64,000 nt of DNA, from contig NZ_FZLO01000004.1 in NCBI RefSeq assembly GCF_900197595.1, positions 124,001 through 188,000 of the forward strand, given 5' to 3'. Below, one piece after another: positions 43,115 through 52,761 of the stretch (within the stretch, counting starts at the first letter, position 1; every line of letters starts with the position of its first letter). Both the position numbers and the translations under genes were made by a program. The stretch is from Scatolibacter rhodanostii. GTDB lineage: Bacteria; Bacillota; Clostridia; Oscillospirales; Acutalibacteraceae. The notes beneath the pieces are model-generated. The model saw only the letters and a list, made by a program, of their open reading frames with translations, had not been told where the DNA came from and did not search any database.

Positions 43115-43855
43115 ATGGAAAACATTATAGAAATCAAACATTTGAGTAAATCCTTTGGCAGCCATGAGGTACTAAAGGACATCGACTTTTCTGTTCAAAA
43201 AGGTGAAGTTGTTTGCATTATCGGCTCTTCTGGTTCGGGAAAATCCACACTTCTCCGCTGCGTGAATCTTTTGGAGAAACCAGACGGCGGTGAAATCATC
43301 TATCAAGGTGAAAATATTTTAGACGACAAACACGATGTTTACACCTATCGCACCCATCTTGGCATGGTATTTCAGCAGTTTAATCTTTTCAACAATCTGG
43401 ATGTTCTTAGCAACTGTATGGTGGGACAGCAAAAAGTCTTGCACCGCTCTGAAAAAGAAGCTTCTGAAACGGCTATAAAATATCTCAAAACAGTCGGCAT
43501 GGAAGATTACATTCACGCCAAACCCAAGCAATTGTCAGGTGGACAGAAGCAACGTGTGGCCATTGCAAGAGCCTTATCCATGGAACCCGATGTCATGTTA
43601 TTTGATGAACCTACCTCTGCTCTCGACCCTGAAATGGTTGGTGACGTGCTTAAAATCATGAAAGAGCTGGCTGAATCTGGGCTTACCATGCTAGTTGTTA
43701 CCCATGAAATGAGCTTTGCCAAAGAAGTGTCAGACCGAGTAGTCTTTATGGATCAAGGTGTCATTGCTGAAGAAGGGCATCCAGATCAAATCTTTAACAC
43801 GCCTACACAAGAACGAACCAGAGAATTTTTGAGCCGTGTTCTCACAAAAAACTGA
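43115..43855 (+). CDS. Polar amino-acid ABC transporter ATPase (probably lysine)
   Basis: Cytosolic ATPase of 246 residues energising the importer. Walker A is GSSGSGKST, the Q-loop lies in [10 protein letters not shown], the signature is [15 protein letters not shown], Walker B is [13 protein letters not shown], and the switch histidine is in VVTHEM. This is the GlnQ/HisP class. AAAGGAGG precedes the ATG, 18 bases past the permease stop. Confidence 0.95.
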   Translation: MENIIEIKHLSKSFGSHEVLKDIDFSVQKGEVVCIIGSSGSGKSTLLRCVNLLEKPDGGEIIYQGENILDDKHDVYTYRTHLGMVFQQFNLFNNLDVLSNCMVGQQKVLHRSEKEASETAIKYLKTVGMEDYIHAKPKQLSGGQKQRVAIARALSMEPDVMLFDEPTSALDPEMVGDVLKIMKELAESGLTMLVVTHEMSFAKEVSDRVVFMDQGVIAEEGHPDQIFNTPTQERTREFLSRVLTKN

Positions 43856-43983
43856 TTTTACAAAATTAGTTGAGTTTCTCGCAGATTCTATTTTAAAAAC
43901 AGGTTAAACCATTTCTTTATTATATTAAGCCACACAAATTGCTTATCCATTTTCTCTGTAATAAAAGATTTCTCCCCTTACAA

Positions 43984-44024
43984 AAAAAGATTTTCTCCTA
44001 GTTTCAGGAGAAAATCTTTTTTAT
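43984..44024. terminator. Bidirectional terminator between the amino-acid importer and the chemoreceptor gene
   Basis: A perfect 16-bp stem (43984-43999 with 44006-44021) with T runs in both directions. Confidence 0.88.
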
Positions 44025-44040
44025 TATTTGGGTTCATTTA

Positions 44041-45972
44041 TTATTCTCTTTTAAAGGTAGAAACCATTTGCTCTAAATTCTGCACTTGGCTAAGCAGTTC
44101 TTCACTGGTTGCCGCACTTTCTTCTGCTGTTGCAGAGTTTGCCTGTGTAACATCGGCAATTCCCCGCATGCCTTGGTCTAGCTCATTGATTTGGTTTGAT
44201 TGTTCTTCTAGAGACATGGCCATTCTTTGCGCTAAGTTATCCACCATAGTGGTCTGCTCAACTATCTTTTCAAAAGCACCTGCTGTTTGCTCCACATTTT
44301 TCATGCCTTGTCCAACAGACTGAATTGTATTTTCAATCAACTCTGCCGTGTTCTTTGCAGCATCTGCACTTTTAGCCGCCAGTTGTCTAACTTCATCTGC
44401 CACCACAGAAAATCCTTTGCCTGCTGCACCGGCATGAGAAGCCTCTACTGCCGCATTTAAGGCAAGAATATTGGTCTGGAAAGAAATATCATCCATGACC
44501 TGCAAAATACCTTGAATCTTTTTAGAGAATGCATCAATACTTTGCATTGATTCCTGCATTTTCTGCATATCCTTATTGCCTTGCTGCGTCACGCTCAACG
44601 CACCCTGTGTCATCTCCTGCATCTTCTCAGAATACTCTGCATTTTCTTGTACACTGCTTGATACTAGCTCCAATGAGTTCAGCAATTGTTCGGTCGTGGC
44701 TGATTGTTCTGTAGAATTTTGCGCTAAACTTTGGCCGCCCAGCGCTACTTGCTCTGCCCCTGCCTGTACCTGTACTGTGGCTTGAGAGATACCGTCCAAA
44801 GTGACACTCAGCGATTCTACTATTTGTTTCAAAGCCCCTTGAATCGGAACAAAATCACCTTGGTACTCAACTGCACTGCGTGCTGTTAGATTTTTCTCTG
44901 CAACCTCGTTTAATACAAAAGAAATATCATGAATATATTCCCTAAGTGTTCCAATGGTATGCTGCAAAGCTTGCATGAGTCTTGCGCTTTCATCTTTGCC
45001 ATTCAAATTTTCTACTTCTGTCTGCAAATCGCCTTTTGCAAAAAGTTCAATTCGTTCTGTCGCTTTTACAATGGGGTTCGTAATTTTTTTGGCGAAAATC
45101 TGCGTAATGACAAAAGTAATAATCAGCAAAATAAGACCTACACCAACACAAACCATCATGGTAGACCGCAAGCCCTGTTCAACCTGTGTAATGGGCCTTG
45201 TGACGGCAATCGACCAGCCTTCCACGCCATTTAAAGGTGTATATCCTACCAAACGGCGAACTCCTTTATAGTAGCTCTGTGCTGTACCACTTTGTCCTTC
45301 TATCATTTTCCCAAACATTTCTGCGGTAGGTTTATAACTCGGCTCTTTTTCTGCCAGCTCAAAGTAGTTAACGGGTTCTTTCACGCTTTCAATGTCAGGA
45401 TGTAAAACCGTAAAACCATCTGCTCCAATGGCAAAAGCATAACCGCCTTCTCCAATTTTAATCTCATCCAAAATTGTGCTCAAGACAGCATAAGAAAATT
45501 CTCCGTATAAAACATCTTCTTTTCCTTCAAGAGGGGCTGCCACAAACAAAGTCACTTCACCCGCTTCATTTGTAATTGGACTAGAGATATAAGGAGTTCC
45601 GCTTTTGGCTTGTTCAAAGAAAGTTTGTCCAGCCAGTACATCGCCGCGGCTGTTATTCCCTTCAGCGTCTGCTATACCTAAATAGAGGAAACCGTTTTCT
45701 TCTGTTTCTTCAGCAAGTGCTTTCTCTTTCAACTTTGTTGAGCCAGAAGATAAATCTTTGCTGCTTGCCAAGCTTTGAATTCTGTTACGATATTCATCCA
45801 TCTTAATGTTTATTCCTTGTGCATAAGCAGAAACTAAATTAGATGAGAGCTCTCTTTCTTCTTTCATCGTGCTTTGAAAATAAAGTATAGAAGAAATTGC
45901 TGTGAGCAGTGTCACAGTAATTACCAGCACAACTGATGTATAGATTAACAACTTGTTTTTTAAATATTTCAT
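44041..45972 (-). CDS. Methyl-accepting chemotaxis protein (Cache-type sensor)
   Basis: Membrane chemoreceptor of 643 residues that links an external ligand to CheA/CheW. A first helix, LLIYTSVVLVITVTLLTAIS, is followed by a periplasm-side sensor of about 250 residues resembling dCache (for example GYAFAIGADGFTVLHP). A second helix, VCVGVGLILLIITFVITQIF, leads to a HAMP domain at about 310-360 and a long signalling coiled coil with the hairpin tip DDISFQTNILALNAAVEASH. The ATG at 45972 is chosen for the AGAGGG 5-6 bases upstream. Its presence implies a motile cell or a related signalling array; the ligand is unknown. Confidence 0.93.
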   Translation of the reverse strand: MKYLKNKLLIYTSVVLVITVTLLTAISSILYFQSTMKEERELSSNLVSAYAQGINIKMDEYRNRIQSLASSKDLSSGSTKLKEKALAEETEENGFLYLGIADAEGNNSRGDVLAGQTFFEQAKSGTPYISSPITNEAGEVTLFVAAPLEGKEDVLYGEFSYAVLSTILDEIKIGEGGYAFAIGADGFTVLHPDIESVKEPVNYFELAEKEPSYKPTAEMFGKMIEGQSGTAQSYYKGVRRLVGYTPLNGVEGWSIAVTRPITQVEQGLRSTMMVCVGVGLILLIITFVITQIFAKKITNPIVKATERIELFAKGDLQTEVENLNGKDESARLMQALQHTIGTLREYIHDISFVLNEVAEKNLTARSAVEYQGDFVPIQGALKQIVESLSVTLDGISQATVQVQAGAEQVALGGQSLAQNSTEQSATTEQLLNSLELVSSSVQENAEYSEKMQEMTQGALSVTQQGNKDMQKMQESMQSIDAFSKKIQGILQVMDDISFQTNILALNAAVEASHAGAAGKGFSVVADEVRQLAAKSADAAKNTAELIENTIQSVGQGMKNVEQTAGAFEKIVEQTTMVDNLAQRMAMSLEEQSNQINELDQGMRGIADVTQANSATAEESAATSEELLSQVQNLEQMVSTFKRE

Positions 45973-46298
45973 GATACCCTCTATTCTTAAGACATCTGAC
46001 ATGAAAACACAAAATCTGTTATTATTTTACCAAATTACCCATATTTTTTCAATATTATATTATCGTATTTCAGAAAATATTTCGTAAATAACATTTTTAT
46101 TTTTTGATTACCATTTGTGAATTAATATAAAAAAATTACCAAATATAGAGAAAATATATTAAATACATGTTATAATGTAAGTTAGAGTTTTTATTATCTA
46201 ACTAAAATTAATTATATTTTTTTGATTTGATAAGTTTACACTTGATTTATCACAATCCATTCCAGTCTTTATTGTGCATGAGAAGGAGGCCGTACTTT
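45973..46298. other. Divergent intergenic region before the GH43 gene
   Basis: AT-rich, no gene. An extended -10 element TGTTATAAT lies at 46168-46176 on the plus strand and could drive the GH43 gene with a leader of about 115 bases; the -35 box is poor. Confidence 0.45.
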
Positions 46299-47795
46299 AT
46301 GAATTACCAAAATCCAATTATTAAAGGCTTTAATCCCGACCCCAGTATCTGCCGAGTTGGTGAAGATTTTTATTTGGTAACATCTACCTTCGAATTTTTT
46401 CCCGGCGTGCCGATTTACCACAGCAAAAACCTTGTAAACTGGGAGCTAATCAACCATTGTCTTTCCAGTGAATCTCAATTAAATTTGAAAGATTGCCGTT
46501 GCTCTGGTGGAATTTATGCCCCCACCATTCGCTACTATGATGGCATTTTCTATATGGTGACCACCAACATTACCGACAAAGGTAATTTCTTTGTCTATAC
46601 CGATGATATCTACGGAAAATGGTCTGAGCCCATTTGGGTTGATCAAGGCGGCATTGATCCCTCTTTGCTTTTTGACGACGGCAAAGTCTATTTTACTTCT
46701 ACTGGTTCTGACGCCAACGGTAAAGCTTGTATCTGTATTTGTGAAATCAATCCGCAAACCGGTGAAAAACTCACCCCCACCACGCTTCTTAATTACGGTT
46801 GTGGAGGACGTTTTTGTGAAGCACCTCACCTTTACAAGATTGGGAAATACTATTATCTCATGATAGCCGAGGGTGGCACTGAATTTGGCCACATGGTGAC
46901 TATGCAAAGAAGCTCTTCACCTTATGGGCCTTTTGAACCCTGTCCGTATAATCCCATTCTTTCTCATCGCAATTACGGCAATTCTCCTATTCAAGCAACA
47001 GGTCACGCTGATATAGTAGAAGATGAAAAAAGTAATTGGTGGCTTGTTTGCTTAGGTATTCGCCCTTTAAAACAAGCCATGCTTCACAATTTAGGCAGAG
47101 AAACCTTTTTAGCTCCCATCCACTGGGACAATAACGGTTGGCCAATTGTGGGAGAAGGTGGCACGATTGAATTGGCTATGAATGGTCCTCTGCCCGGCAC
47201 ACCTGAACCTGTCTGCTTTGATTTTAAAGATAATTTCCAAACTCAAAGCTTGAATTTAGAATGGAATTATGTTAGAAATCCAGACTTATCGCTTTATCAA
47301 ACAGGGAATGGTCTATCTTTGACAGCCAGCAGCGAAACTCTCAATGACAACCAACCTACTTTTATTGGAATTAGGCAAAAAGAATTCCATATGGAAGCTG
47401 AAACCGAGATTACCCTATCCAAGGGAATAGGACTAGGCGGGATTACGGCTTTTTACACTCGCTTCTATCACTACGACCTTTTCCTAGAAACAGACGACAA
47501 CAGTTCTTATCTTGTCTTGCGCAGTACCGTTCACGGCTTTACTGCTGAAGTAAAACGTATTTCTCTGCCCTATACTCGTACAGTAAAACTAAAAATAATG
47601 ACGGGTCCTGAAAAATATTCATTCTACTACGAGCATGAAAATATATGGATTGATATTGGTCATGCAGCCACAGCTGGTCTTTGCACCGAAGCTAATATGC
47701 ACATGACTTTTACTGGCACTTATATTGGATTATTTGCAGAAGAAAAAACCAGCCATTATTCCTATTTCAGCCTCAAAGAAATAAAATCAAATTAA
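46299..47795 (+). CDS. GH43 family beta-xylosidase/arabinofuranosidase
   Basis: Inverting glycosidase of 498 residues acting on xylo-oligosaccharides or arabinosyl side chains, cytosolic because no signal peptide is seen. The five-bladed propeller carries the general base Asp14 in FNPDPSICR, the pKa-tuning Asp in GGIDPSLLFDDG, and the acid Glu in RFCEAPHLYKIG. A C-terminal beta-sandwich of about 190 residues (from about 310) matches the GH43 beta-xylosidase type. The start is the ATG at 46299 after GAAGGAGG; the longer frame adds 24 unsupported residues. A small reductase-like gene follows after 25 bases. Confidence 0.92.
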   Translation: MNYQNPIIKGFNPDPSICRVGEDFYLVTSTFEFFPGVPIYHSKNLVNWELINHCLSSESQLNLKDCRCSGGIYAPTIRYYDGIFYMVTTNITDKGNFFVYTDDIYGKWSEPIWVDQGGIDPSLLFDDGKVYFTSTGSDANGKACICICEINPQTGEKLTPTTLLNYGCGGRFCEAPHLYKIGKYYYLMIAEGGTEFGHMVTMQRSSSPYGPFEPCPYNPILSHRNYGNSPIQATGHADIVEDEKSNWWLVCLGIRPLKQAMLHNLGRETFLAPIHWDNNGWPIVGEGGTIELAMNGPLPGTPEPVCFDFKDNFQTQSLNLEWNYVRNPDLSLYQTGNGLSLTASSETLNDNQPTFIGIRQKEFHMEAETEITLSKGIGLGGITAFYTRFYHYDLFLETDDNSSYLVLRSTVHGFTAEVKRISLPYTRTVKLKIMTGPEKYSFYYEHENIWIDIGHAATAGLCTEANMHMTFTGTYIGLFAEEKTSHYSYFSLKEIKSN

Positions 47796-47820
47796 ATCTG
47801 TATATTTTAGGGAGGATTTT

Positions 47821-48354
47821 ATGATACAAGACCGTAAAATAGTGTTATATATTGCTGCCAGTTTAGATGGATATATTGCTACTAAAGATGAAAATTTAGA
47901 TTGGCTATTTGCTGTTGAAGGCGAAGGTGATAACGGTTATTCTAGTTTTTATCAAACCATCGATACTATTTTAATTGGACGAACCACCTATGATTGGATT
48001 ATTAAGCAGGAAAACGGCAATTTTCCTTATCAAGGAAAGGAATGCTATGTTTTTTCCTCAACTCCCAAAGAGGATACTGAACATGTACGCTTTATCTGTA
48101 AAGATATCATTCCGTTAATAAAAGATTTAAAAGCGAGAAACGGCAAAAAAATCTGGCTTGTTGGCGGAGGAAAACTGGTTGATACTTTTCTTAAAGAAAA
48201 ACTGGTAGATGAAATCATCCTCAATATCGCCCCCAAATTACTGGGTGACGGCATTCCTTTATTTCATAAAAATGATTTTGAATCCTCTCTTGTTTTAAAG
48301 CAGACACGTCAGTTTAATCAATTCATAGAACTTTCTTATGAGGTTTTGTCGTAG
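47821..48354 (+). CDS. Dihydrofolate reductase-like protein (RibD C-terminal domain family)
   Basis: A 177-residue protein of the DHFR/RibD-C fold, likely binding NADPH. It opens IVLYIAASLDGYIATKDENL, has ILIGRTTYDWI and the cofactor motif KIWLVGGGKLVD, then LNIAPKLLGDGIPLF. Small stand-alone members of this group (YwjB/YyaP type) have no settled function, and true folate reductase activity is not implied. GGGAGG precedes the ATG. It may be cotranscribed with the GH43 gene, sharing a terminator. Confidence 0.88.
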   Translation: MIQDRKIVLYIAASLDGYIATKDENLDWLFAVEGEGDNGYSSFYQTIDTILIGRTTYDWIIKQENGNFPYQGKECYVFSSTPKEDTEHVRFICKDIIPLIKDLKARNGKKIWLVGGGKLVDTFLKEKLVDEIILNIAPKLLGDGIPLFHKNDFESSLVLKQTRQFNQFIELSYEVLS

Positions 48355-48459
48355 AAAATTACAACTATAAAGCAAAAAGTAAAATAAGGACACCGCTACT
48401 CTACAAAACCTATTAACCTATATGTAGATTTATTTTCACTCATTTTCTGTAGACAATAA

Positions 48460-48510
48460 AAAATACGCCTTTTGATTGGCTATCCGCTTACCAATCAAAA
48501 GGCGTATTTT
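48460..48510. terminator. Bidirectional terminator between the DHFR-like gene and oppF
   Basis: A perfect 20-bp stem (48460-48479 with 48491-48510) with A/T-rich flanks serves convergent transcripts. Confidence 0.9.
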
Positions 48511-48558
48511 ATTGCTATCTATTTAAATCTTTGTTAGATTTACTCATCAGAAATCAGC

Positions 48559-49497
48559 TTATTTTTGATTTGCTGTCCAACGCTCTAGCTCTTCAGGAGT
48601 TGCTAACACAAAATGTTCTCCCCCCAGATGATGTCGAACACCCTTGGTATAGTCTACACCCTCTGCTTTATAATCATATCCCTTAGCCACTCTTTGTCTT
48701 TCCAATTGTGGGTTTGGACGAGGAATAGCGCTAAGCAAGCTCTGTGTATAGGGGTGAACTGGGTTTTCAAAAATCTCGTCGGTAGTTCCTGTTTCAACTA
48801 AATGGCCCAAATGAAGAACACCGATACGATCTGAAATATATTTAACCATTGATAGGTCATGTGCAATAAATAGATAAGTCGTCCCGGTTTCTACTTGCAA
48901 GTCTTTCATCAAGTTGACAACCTGTGCTTGTATAGAAACATCCAATGCACTGATACATTCGTCTGCAATCACCAGTTTAGGGTTCATAATCAATGCACGT
49001 GCAATACCCACACGTTGACGCTGACCACCACTAAATTGGTGGGGATAACGGTCGGCGTGTTCAGGCGCCAAGCCCACTTTCTCCAGCATTTTTGCAACTT
49101 TTTCAGCACGCTCAGTACGATTTTGATAGAGATGATGAATATCAAGACCCTGTGCAATGATTTCACCGACTTTTTTTCGGGGATTCAAGCAAGCCATTGG
49201 ATCTTGGAAAATCATCTGCATTTCTGTGCGAAGACGATCTTTGGTTTCCCGGTTCATTTTCCCTGAAATATCCATATGATCAAATTCGATTTCGCCCGCT
49301 GTAGGGTCATATAAACGAATCAGACTGCGTCCTATCGTGCTTTTTCCACTACCAGATTCACCCACAAGGCCATAAGTTTCTCCCGGATAAATCACAAAGT
49401 CGACACCATCTACCGCTTTTACAGTAAAATTATTATTAATTTGAAAATGCTGTTTCAGTCCCTTAACCTTCAGGAGCGGTTCTTTAGTTGTTGTCAT
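48559..49497 (-). CDS. oppF: Oligopeptide ABC transporter ATPase OppF
   Basis: Second ATPase of a peptide importer, 312 residues. Walker A GESGSGKST, Q-loop MIFQDPMACLNP, signature FSGGQRQRVGIARAL, Walker B LVIADECISALD and switch FIAHDLS are all present, with the C-terminal oligopeptide-type extension HPYTQSLLSAIPRPNP. GGAGAGGTGA precedes the ATG, which overlaps the oppD end by 14 bases. It is the last gene of oppABCDF. Confidence 0.95.
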   Translation of the reverse strand: MTTTKEPLLKVKGLKQHFQINNNFTVKAVDGVDFVIYPGETYGLVGESGSGKSTIGRSLIRLYDPTAGEIEFDHMDISGKMNRETKDRLRTEMQMIFQDPMACLNPRKKVGEIIAQGLDIHHLYQNRTERAEKVAKMLEKVGLAPEHADRYPHQFSGGQRQRVGIARALIMNPKLVIADECISALDVSIQAQVVNLMKDLQVETGTTYLFIAHDLSMVKYISDRIGVLHLGHLVETGTTDEIFENPVHPYTQSLLSAIPRPNPQLERQRVAKGYDYKAEGVDYTKGVRHHLGGEHFVLATPEELERWTANQK

Positions 49498-50578
49498 TCT
49501 TCACCTCTCCTTTCATCATGCGGTCAATACGATGGCGAAGTTCCACAGGCATTTCAACCTTAGGGGCACGCTCATCCAAAAGCCATGTTGCTGCATAATG
49601 TGTATCCGTAATCTTAAACATCGGCGGTTCTGCACGCTGATCAATCTTAAGAGCATATTGATTGCGAGGAGCAAAAGCATCTCCTTCAACAGGATGCAAC
49701 AAGTTGGGTGGTGTGCCTGGGATTGTGTAGAGTCTTTCATCTTCTGTATCCAAATCAGGCATAGCACTAAGAAGTCCCCAAGTATAAGGATGACGCGGCT
49801 CGTAGAAAATCTCTTCTACTGTTCCTTTTTCTACAATCTTACCCGCATACATAACATCTACATAATCTGCTATTTTAGCTACAACGCCCAAATCATGCGT
49901 AATATAAATAACGCTGATTCCACGCTCTCTCTGAATTCTCTGAATCAGCTCCAATATTTTGGCCTGAATCGTTACGTCCAAAGCAGTAGTTGGTTCATCA
50001 CAGATAAGCAAATCAGGGTCGCAAGCCAAGGCAATTGCAATTACAATTCTTTGTCTCATACCACCGGAAAGCTGATGGGGGTAATTTTTCATACGTCTTT
50101 CCGGCTCTTCGATGCCAACTTCTTCAAGCAGTTTAACTGCTTTTGCCCAAGCATCTGTCTTATTTGCTCGACCGTGCCAAAGCATACCTTCCATAATTTG
50201 TTTGCCTATTTGCATGGTAGGATCCAAACTTGTCATGGGGTCTTGGAAAATCATAGCAATACGTTTTCCATTAATATGTTTACGGAGTGATTTTTTCTTC
50301 ATCTCCAAAATATTAACTGTTCTTTTTGTACCGTCATCACGATAATAGGTATACATAATCGTGCCTGAATCCACTTGGCTGTTCTTGGCTAAAATGCCCA
50401 TAGCAGCTTTCATAGTTACTGATTTTCCGCTGCCGCTTTCCCCTACGATTGCCAGCGTTTCTCCTCTGAATAAGTCAATGTTTACACCTCGAATAGCATG
50501 TACATTTCCGGCAAGAGTTTCAAAGGTAATGGAAAGGTCACGGATTTCTATGACTTTTTCTTTTGTGTTTTTTTCCAT
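49484..50578 (-). CDS. oppD: Oligopeptide ABC transporter ATPase OppD
   Basis: First ATPase of the importer, 364 residues. Walker A is GESGSGKSVTMKA, the Q-loop MIFQDPMTSLDP, the signature LSGGMRQRIVIAIAL, Walker B LLICDEPTTALD, and switch ITHDLGV; the C-terminal region HPYTWGLLSAMPDL is typical. In the OppD C-terminal region no Fe-S cluster cysteines are evident. The ATG at 50578 is preferred since GAGGTGA ends 5 bases before it; an in-frame GTG overlaps that site. It begins within a few bases of the oppC stop. Confidence 0.95.
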   Translation of the reverse strand: MEKNTKEKVIEIRDLSITFETLAGNVHAIRGVNIDLFRGETLAIVGESGSGKSVTMKAAMGILAKNSQVDSGTIMYTYYRDDGTKRTVNILEMKKKSLRKHINGKRIAMIFQDPMTSLDPTMQIGKQIMEGMLWHGRANKTDAWAKAVKLLEEVGIEEPERRMKNYPHQLSGGMRQRIVIAIALACDPDLLICDEPTTALDVTIQAKILELIQRIQRERGISVIYITHDLGVVAKIADYVDVMYAGKIVEKGTVEEIFYEPRHPYTWGLLSAMPDLDTEDERLYTIPGTPPNLLHPVEGDAFAPRNQYALKIDQRAEPPMFKITDTHYAATWLLDERAPKVEMPVELRHRIDRMMKGEVKNDNN

Positions 50579-50588
50579 ATCTTTCACC

Positions 50589-51650
50589 TCACGCTTCCTT
50601 CAGTTTAGGATCAAACGCTTCTCGCAAACCGTCTGCTAGCATATTAAAGCTTAACATTAGCAATGCTAAGACGATGATAGGAGGTACAATTTGATAAGGA
50701 TGTGTTGTAAAGCTATTAAAAGCATCACTAATCAAAGAGCCCAAGCTGCACTGTGGCACAGGAATACCCATACCTACAAAGCTCAAAAAGGCTTCTGTGA
50801 AAATAGCAGTAGGGATACTGAACATCAGCTGGGTAATAATTTGGCCGATAATATTCGGCAAAACTTCTCTGAAAATCAGAGTCGCATGTCCGGCGCCCAA
50901 AGTCCGACTCGCTAAAACAAATTCCTGCTCTTTTAGCTTCAGCATTTCGGCACGGGAAATACGGCTCATACTAATCCATTCCGTTATGACCAGTGCTAGC
51001 ACAATTGTGGCAAATCCAGGTTTTAAAATCAACATCAAGAGTGTGACAATAACCAGTCTAGGAATACCATTGTTAATTTCAGTAAAACGCTGCATAATGC
51101 TGTCAGTCAAACCGCCAAAATAACCACTGATTAGTCCAAAAGACATACCAATTGTCATGTTAATAATGGCACTGACTACCGCAATACCAAGCGAAATACG
51201 AGTACCTTCCCACACACGAGTCCAAATATCTCTTCCCAATGTGTCACTGCCAAACCAATAATAGACATCGGTAAGATTTTTATCTTTATAGCCGTTTACA
51301 ATCTTTTCACCGGTGGTAGTCTTCAAAACTTCATCACCATTGAAAATACCCAAGTTCTCGAGTACAGGGATTCTAGGGCCAAAGTTCTTTTCTGTCAAGG
51401 ATTGACTGGAATAGGTGTATTCATTCATGTGTGGCCCGATAAGAGCAAGAAAAACGATCACTGTGATAAACACAAGCGATACAACGGCACCTTTATTCGC
51501 AAAAAAGCGACGTCTAACATCTTTCCAATAACTATCACTGGAAAAACCAGAATCGGTCTTCGCATTTGGGTCAGAATTAATTAATTCAAAATCATCTGCT
51601 AAGAATTCTCTTTCTAAAACAGAAGCATCAAATGCAACTTCATTAGGCAT
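50589..51650 (-). CDS. oppC: Oligopeptide ABC transporter permease OppC
   Basis: Membrane permease of 353 residues. A hydrophilic N-terminus of about 50 residues precedes the first helix, GAVVSLVFITVIVFLALIG. An extracytoplasmic loop of about 100 residues comes next, with FGSDTLGRDIWTRVWEG, the usual OppC/DppC mark. The contact loop reads EQEFVLASRTLGAG followed by REVLPNIIGQ. The ATG follows AGAGGTGA and overlaps the oppB end by 8 bases. Confidence 0.94.
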   Translation of the reverse strand: MPNEVAFDASVLEREFLADDFELINSDPNAKTDSGFSSDSYWKDVRRRFFANKGAVVSLVFITVIVFLALIGPHMNEYTYSSQSLTEKNFGPRIPVLENLGIFNGDEVLKTTTGEKIVNGYKDKNLTDVYYWFGSDTLGRDIWTRVWEGTRISLGIAVVSAIINMTIGMSFGLISGYFGGLTDSIMQRFTEINNGIPRLVIVTLLMLILKPGFATIVLALVITEWISMSRISRAEMLKLKEQEFVLASRTLGAGHATLIFREVLPNIIGQIITQLMFSIPTAIFTEAFLSFVGMGIPVPQCSLGSLISDAFNSFTTHPYQIVPPIIVLALLMLSFNMLADGLREAFDPKLKEA

Positions 51651-52653
51651 GTGTTTTCACCTCTTTTCTCTTTTTAATACCAAGCACACGCGACCATCTT
51701 TCAAAGAATCCAGGGCGGCCTGAATCATCACCGGAGAGACGGATACGAGGATCAATAACACCATAAAGTATATCCACCACCAACATAATGACAATATACA
51801 TGGCACTATAAATAAAGCTTAGCGCAATAACAACATTGTAGTCATTTGACTGAATCGCTGTAACCAAAAGGCTACCAACACCCGGAATAGAGAATATTTT
51901 CTCAATAACCAAGCTTCCTGTCATCAGGTCAACAACCAAAGGTGCCAAAACGGTGATAATTGGGATAAGCGCATTACGAAGCGCATGGCGCATAATGAGG
52001 GGTGCACCGCTAATTCCCTTGCTTTCTGCCAAAAGCATATAATCACTGCCCATTACCTCTGCCATTTCGTTTCGTGTAAACCTCGCTATGGAAGCCATCG
52101 TAAACATGCTCAATGCAATACTGGGCATCACACTAGATTCAAACGGCAGTTTTGTGTTATATAGCATGGGCAGCCACGAAAGCTTAAATCCTAATGAATA
52201 ACTTAACCCCAGTGCAAACACATAGCTTGGCACAGAAACACCTAAAACGGAGATAAACGTGCAAATTGTATCTAATATAGTATTTCGATTAAGAGATGCT
52301 ACAATACCCAGGATGAGTCCTATGATAGCACCAAAAGCAACTGCAATGCCGCCAATTTGAAGGCTGATTGGCAATCGCATTTCTACCAACTGGCTAATTG
52401 GTGTATTTTTGCTGATGTTATAGCTTACACCCAAATCACCACGAACTAAATTCATAACGTAACGGCCATACTGTACATAAATCGGTTGATCCAATCCATA
52501 TTTTGCGTTCAGTGCCACACGTTGATCAGCAGACAGTTTCTCATCATTAAAAGGAGAACCCGGCATCATCTGAAGTAGCAGAAAAAGGATCAAGGTAATC
52601 ACCAAAAGGGTGAATACTGAAATAGCAAGCCTTTTCAGAACATATCGTTTCAC
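51643..52653 (-). CDS. oppB: Oligopeptide ABC transporter permease OppB
   Basis: Membrane permease of 336 residues, starting YVLKRLAISVFTLLVITLI with the first helix. Family marks include MMPGSPFNDEKLS, GDLGVSYNISKNTPISQLV, and the contact region LLAESKGISGAPLIMRHALRN read in part. The start is a GTG at 52653 with AGAGGAG 8 bases upstream; the longer frame adds 22 residues that do not fit the family. It lies about 110 bases after oppA. Confidence 0.94.
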   Translation of the reverse strand: MKRYVLKRLAISVFTLLVITLILFLLLQMMPGSPFNDEKLSADQRVALNAKYGLDQPIYVQYGRYVMNLVRGDLGVSYNISKNTPISQLVEMRLPISLQIGGIAVAFGAIIGLILGIVASLNRNTILDTICTFISVLGVSVPSYVFALGLSYSLGFKLSWLPMLYNTKLPFESSVMPSIALSMFTMASIARFTRNEMAEVMGSDYMLLAESKGISGAPLIMRHALRNALIPIITVLAPLVVDLMTGSLVIEKIFSIPGVGSLLVTAIQSNDYNVVIALSFIYSAMYIVIMLVVDILYGVIDPRIRLSGDDSGRPGFFERWSRVLGIKKRKEVKTHA

Positions 52654-52761
52654 ATTCTTTACTCCTCTGTTGTAATTTACCGGTAATATGAAAAATTGCA
52701 GCGGCCTTGAGAATATCAAAGCCGCTGTGCAATTTTTACCGTAAGTAAAAAGTTTTTAAAC

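Noticed and set aside
46479-46907. 142-codon minus-strand frame inside the GH43 gene
   Set aside because: Antisense shadow of a conserved glycosidase gene.
49532-50290. 252-codon plus-strand frame inside oppD
   Set aside because: Shadow frame in the opposite strand of a conserved ATPase gene.
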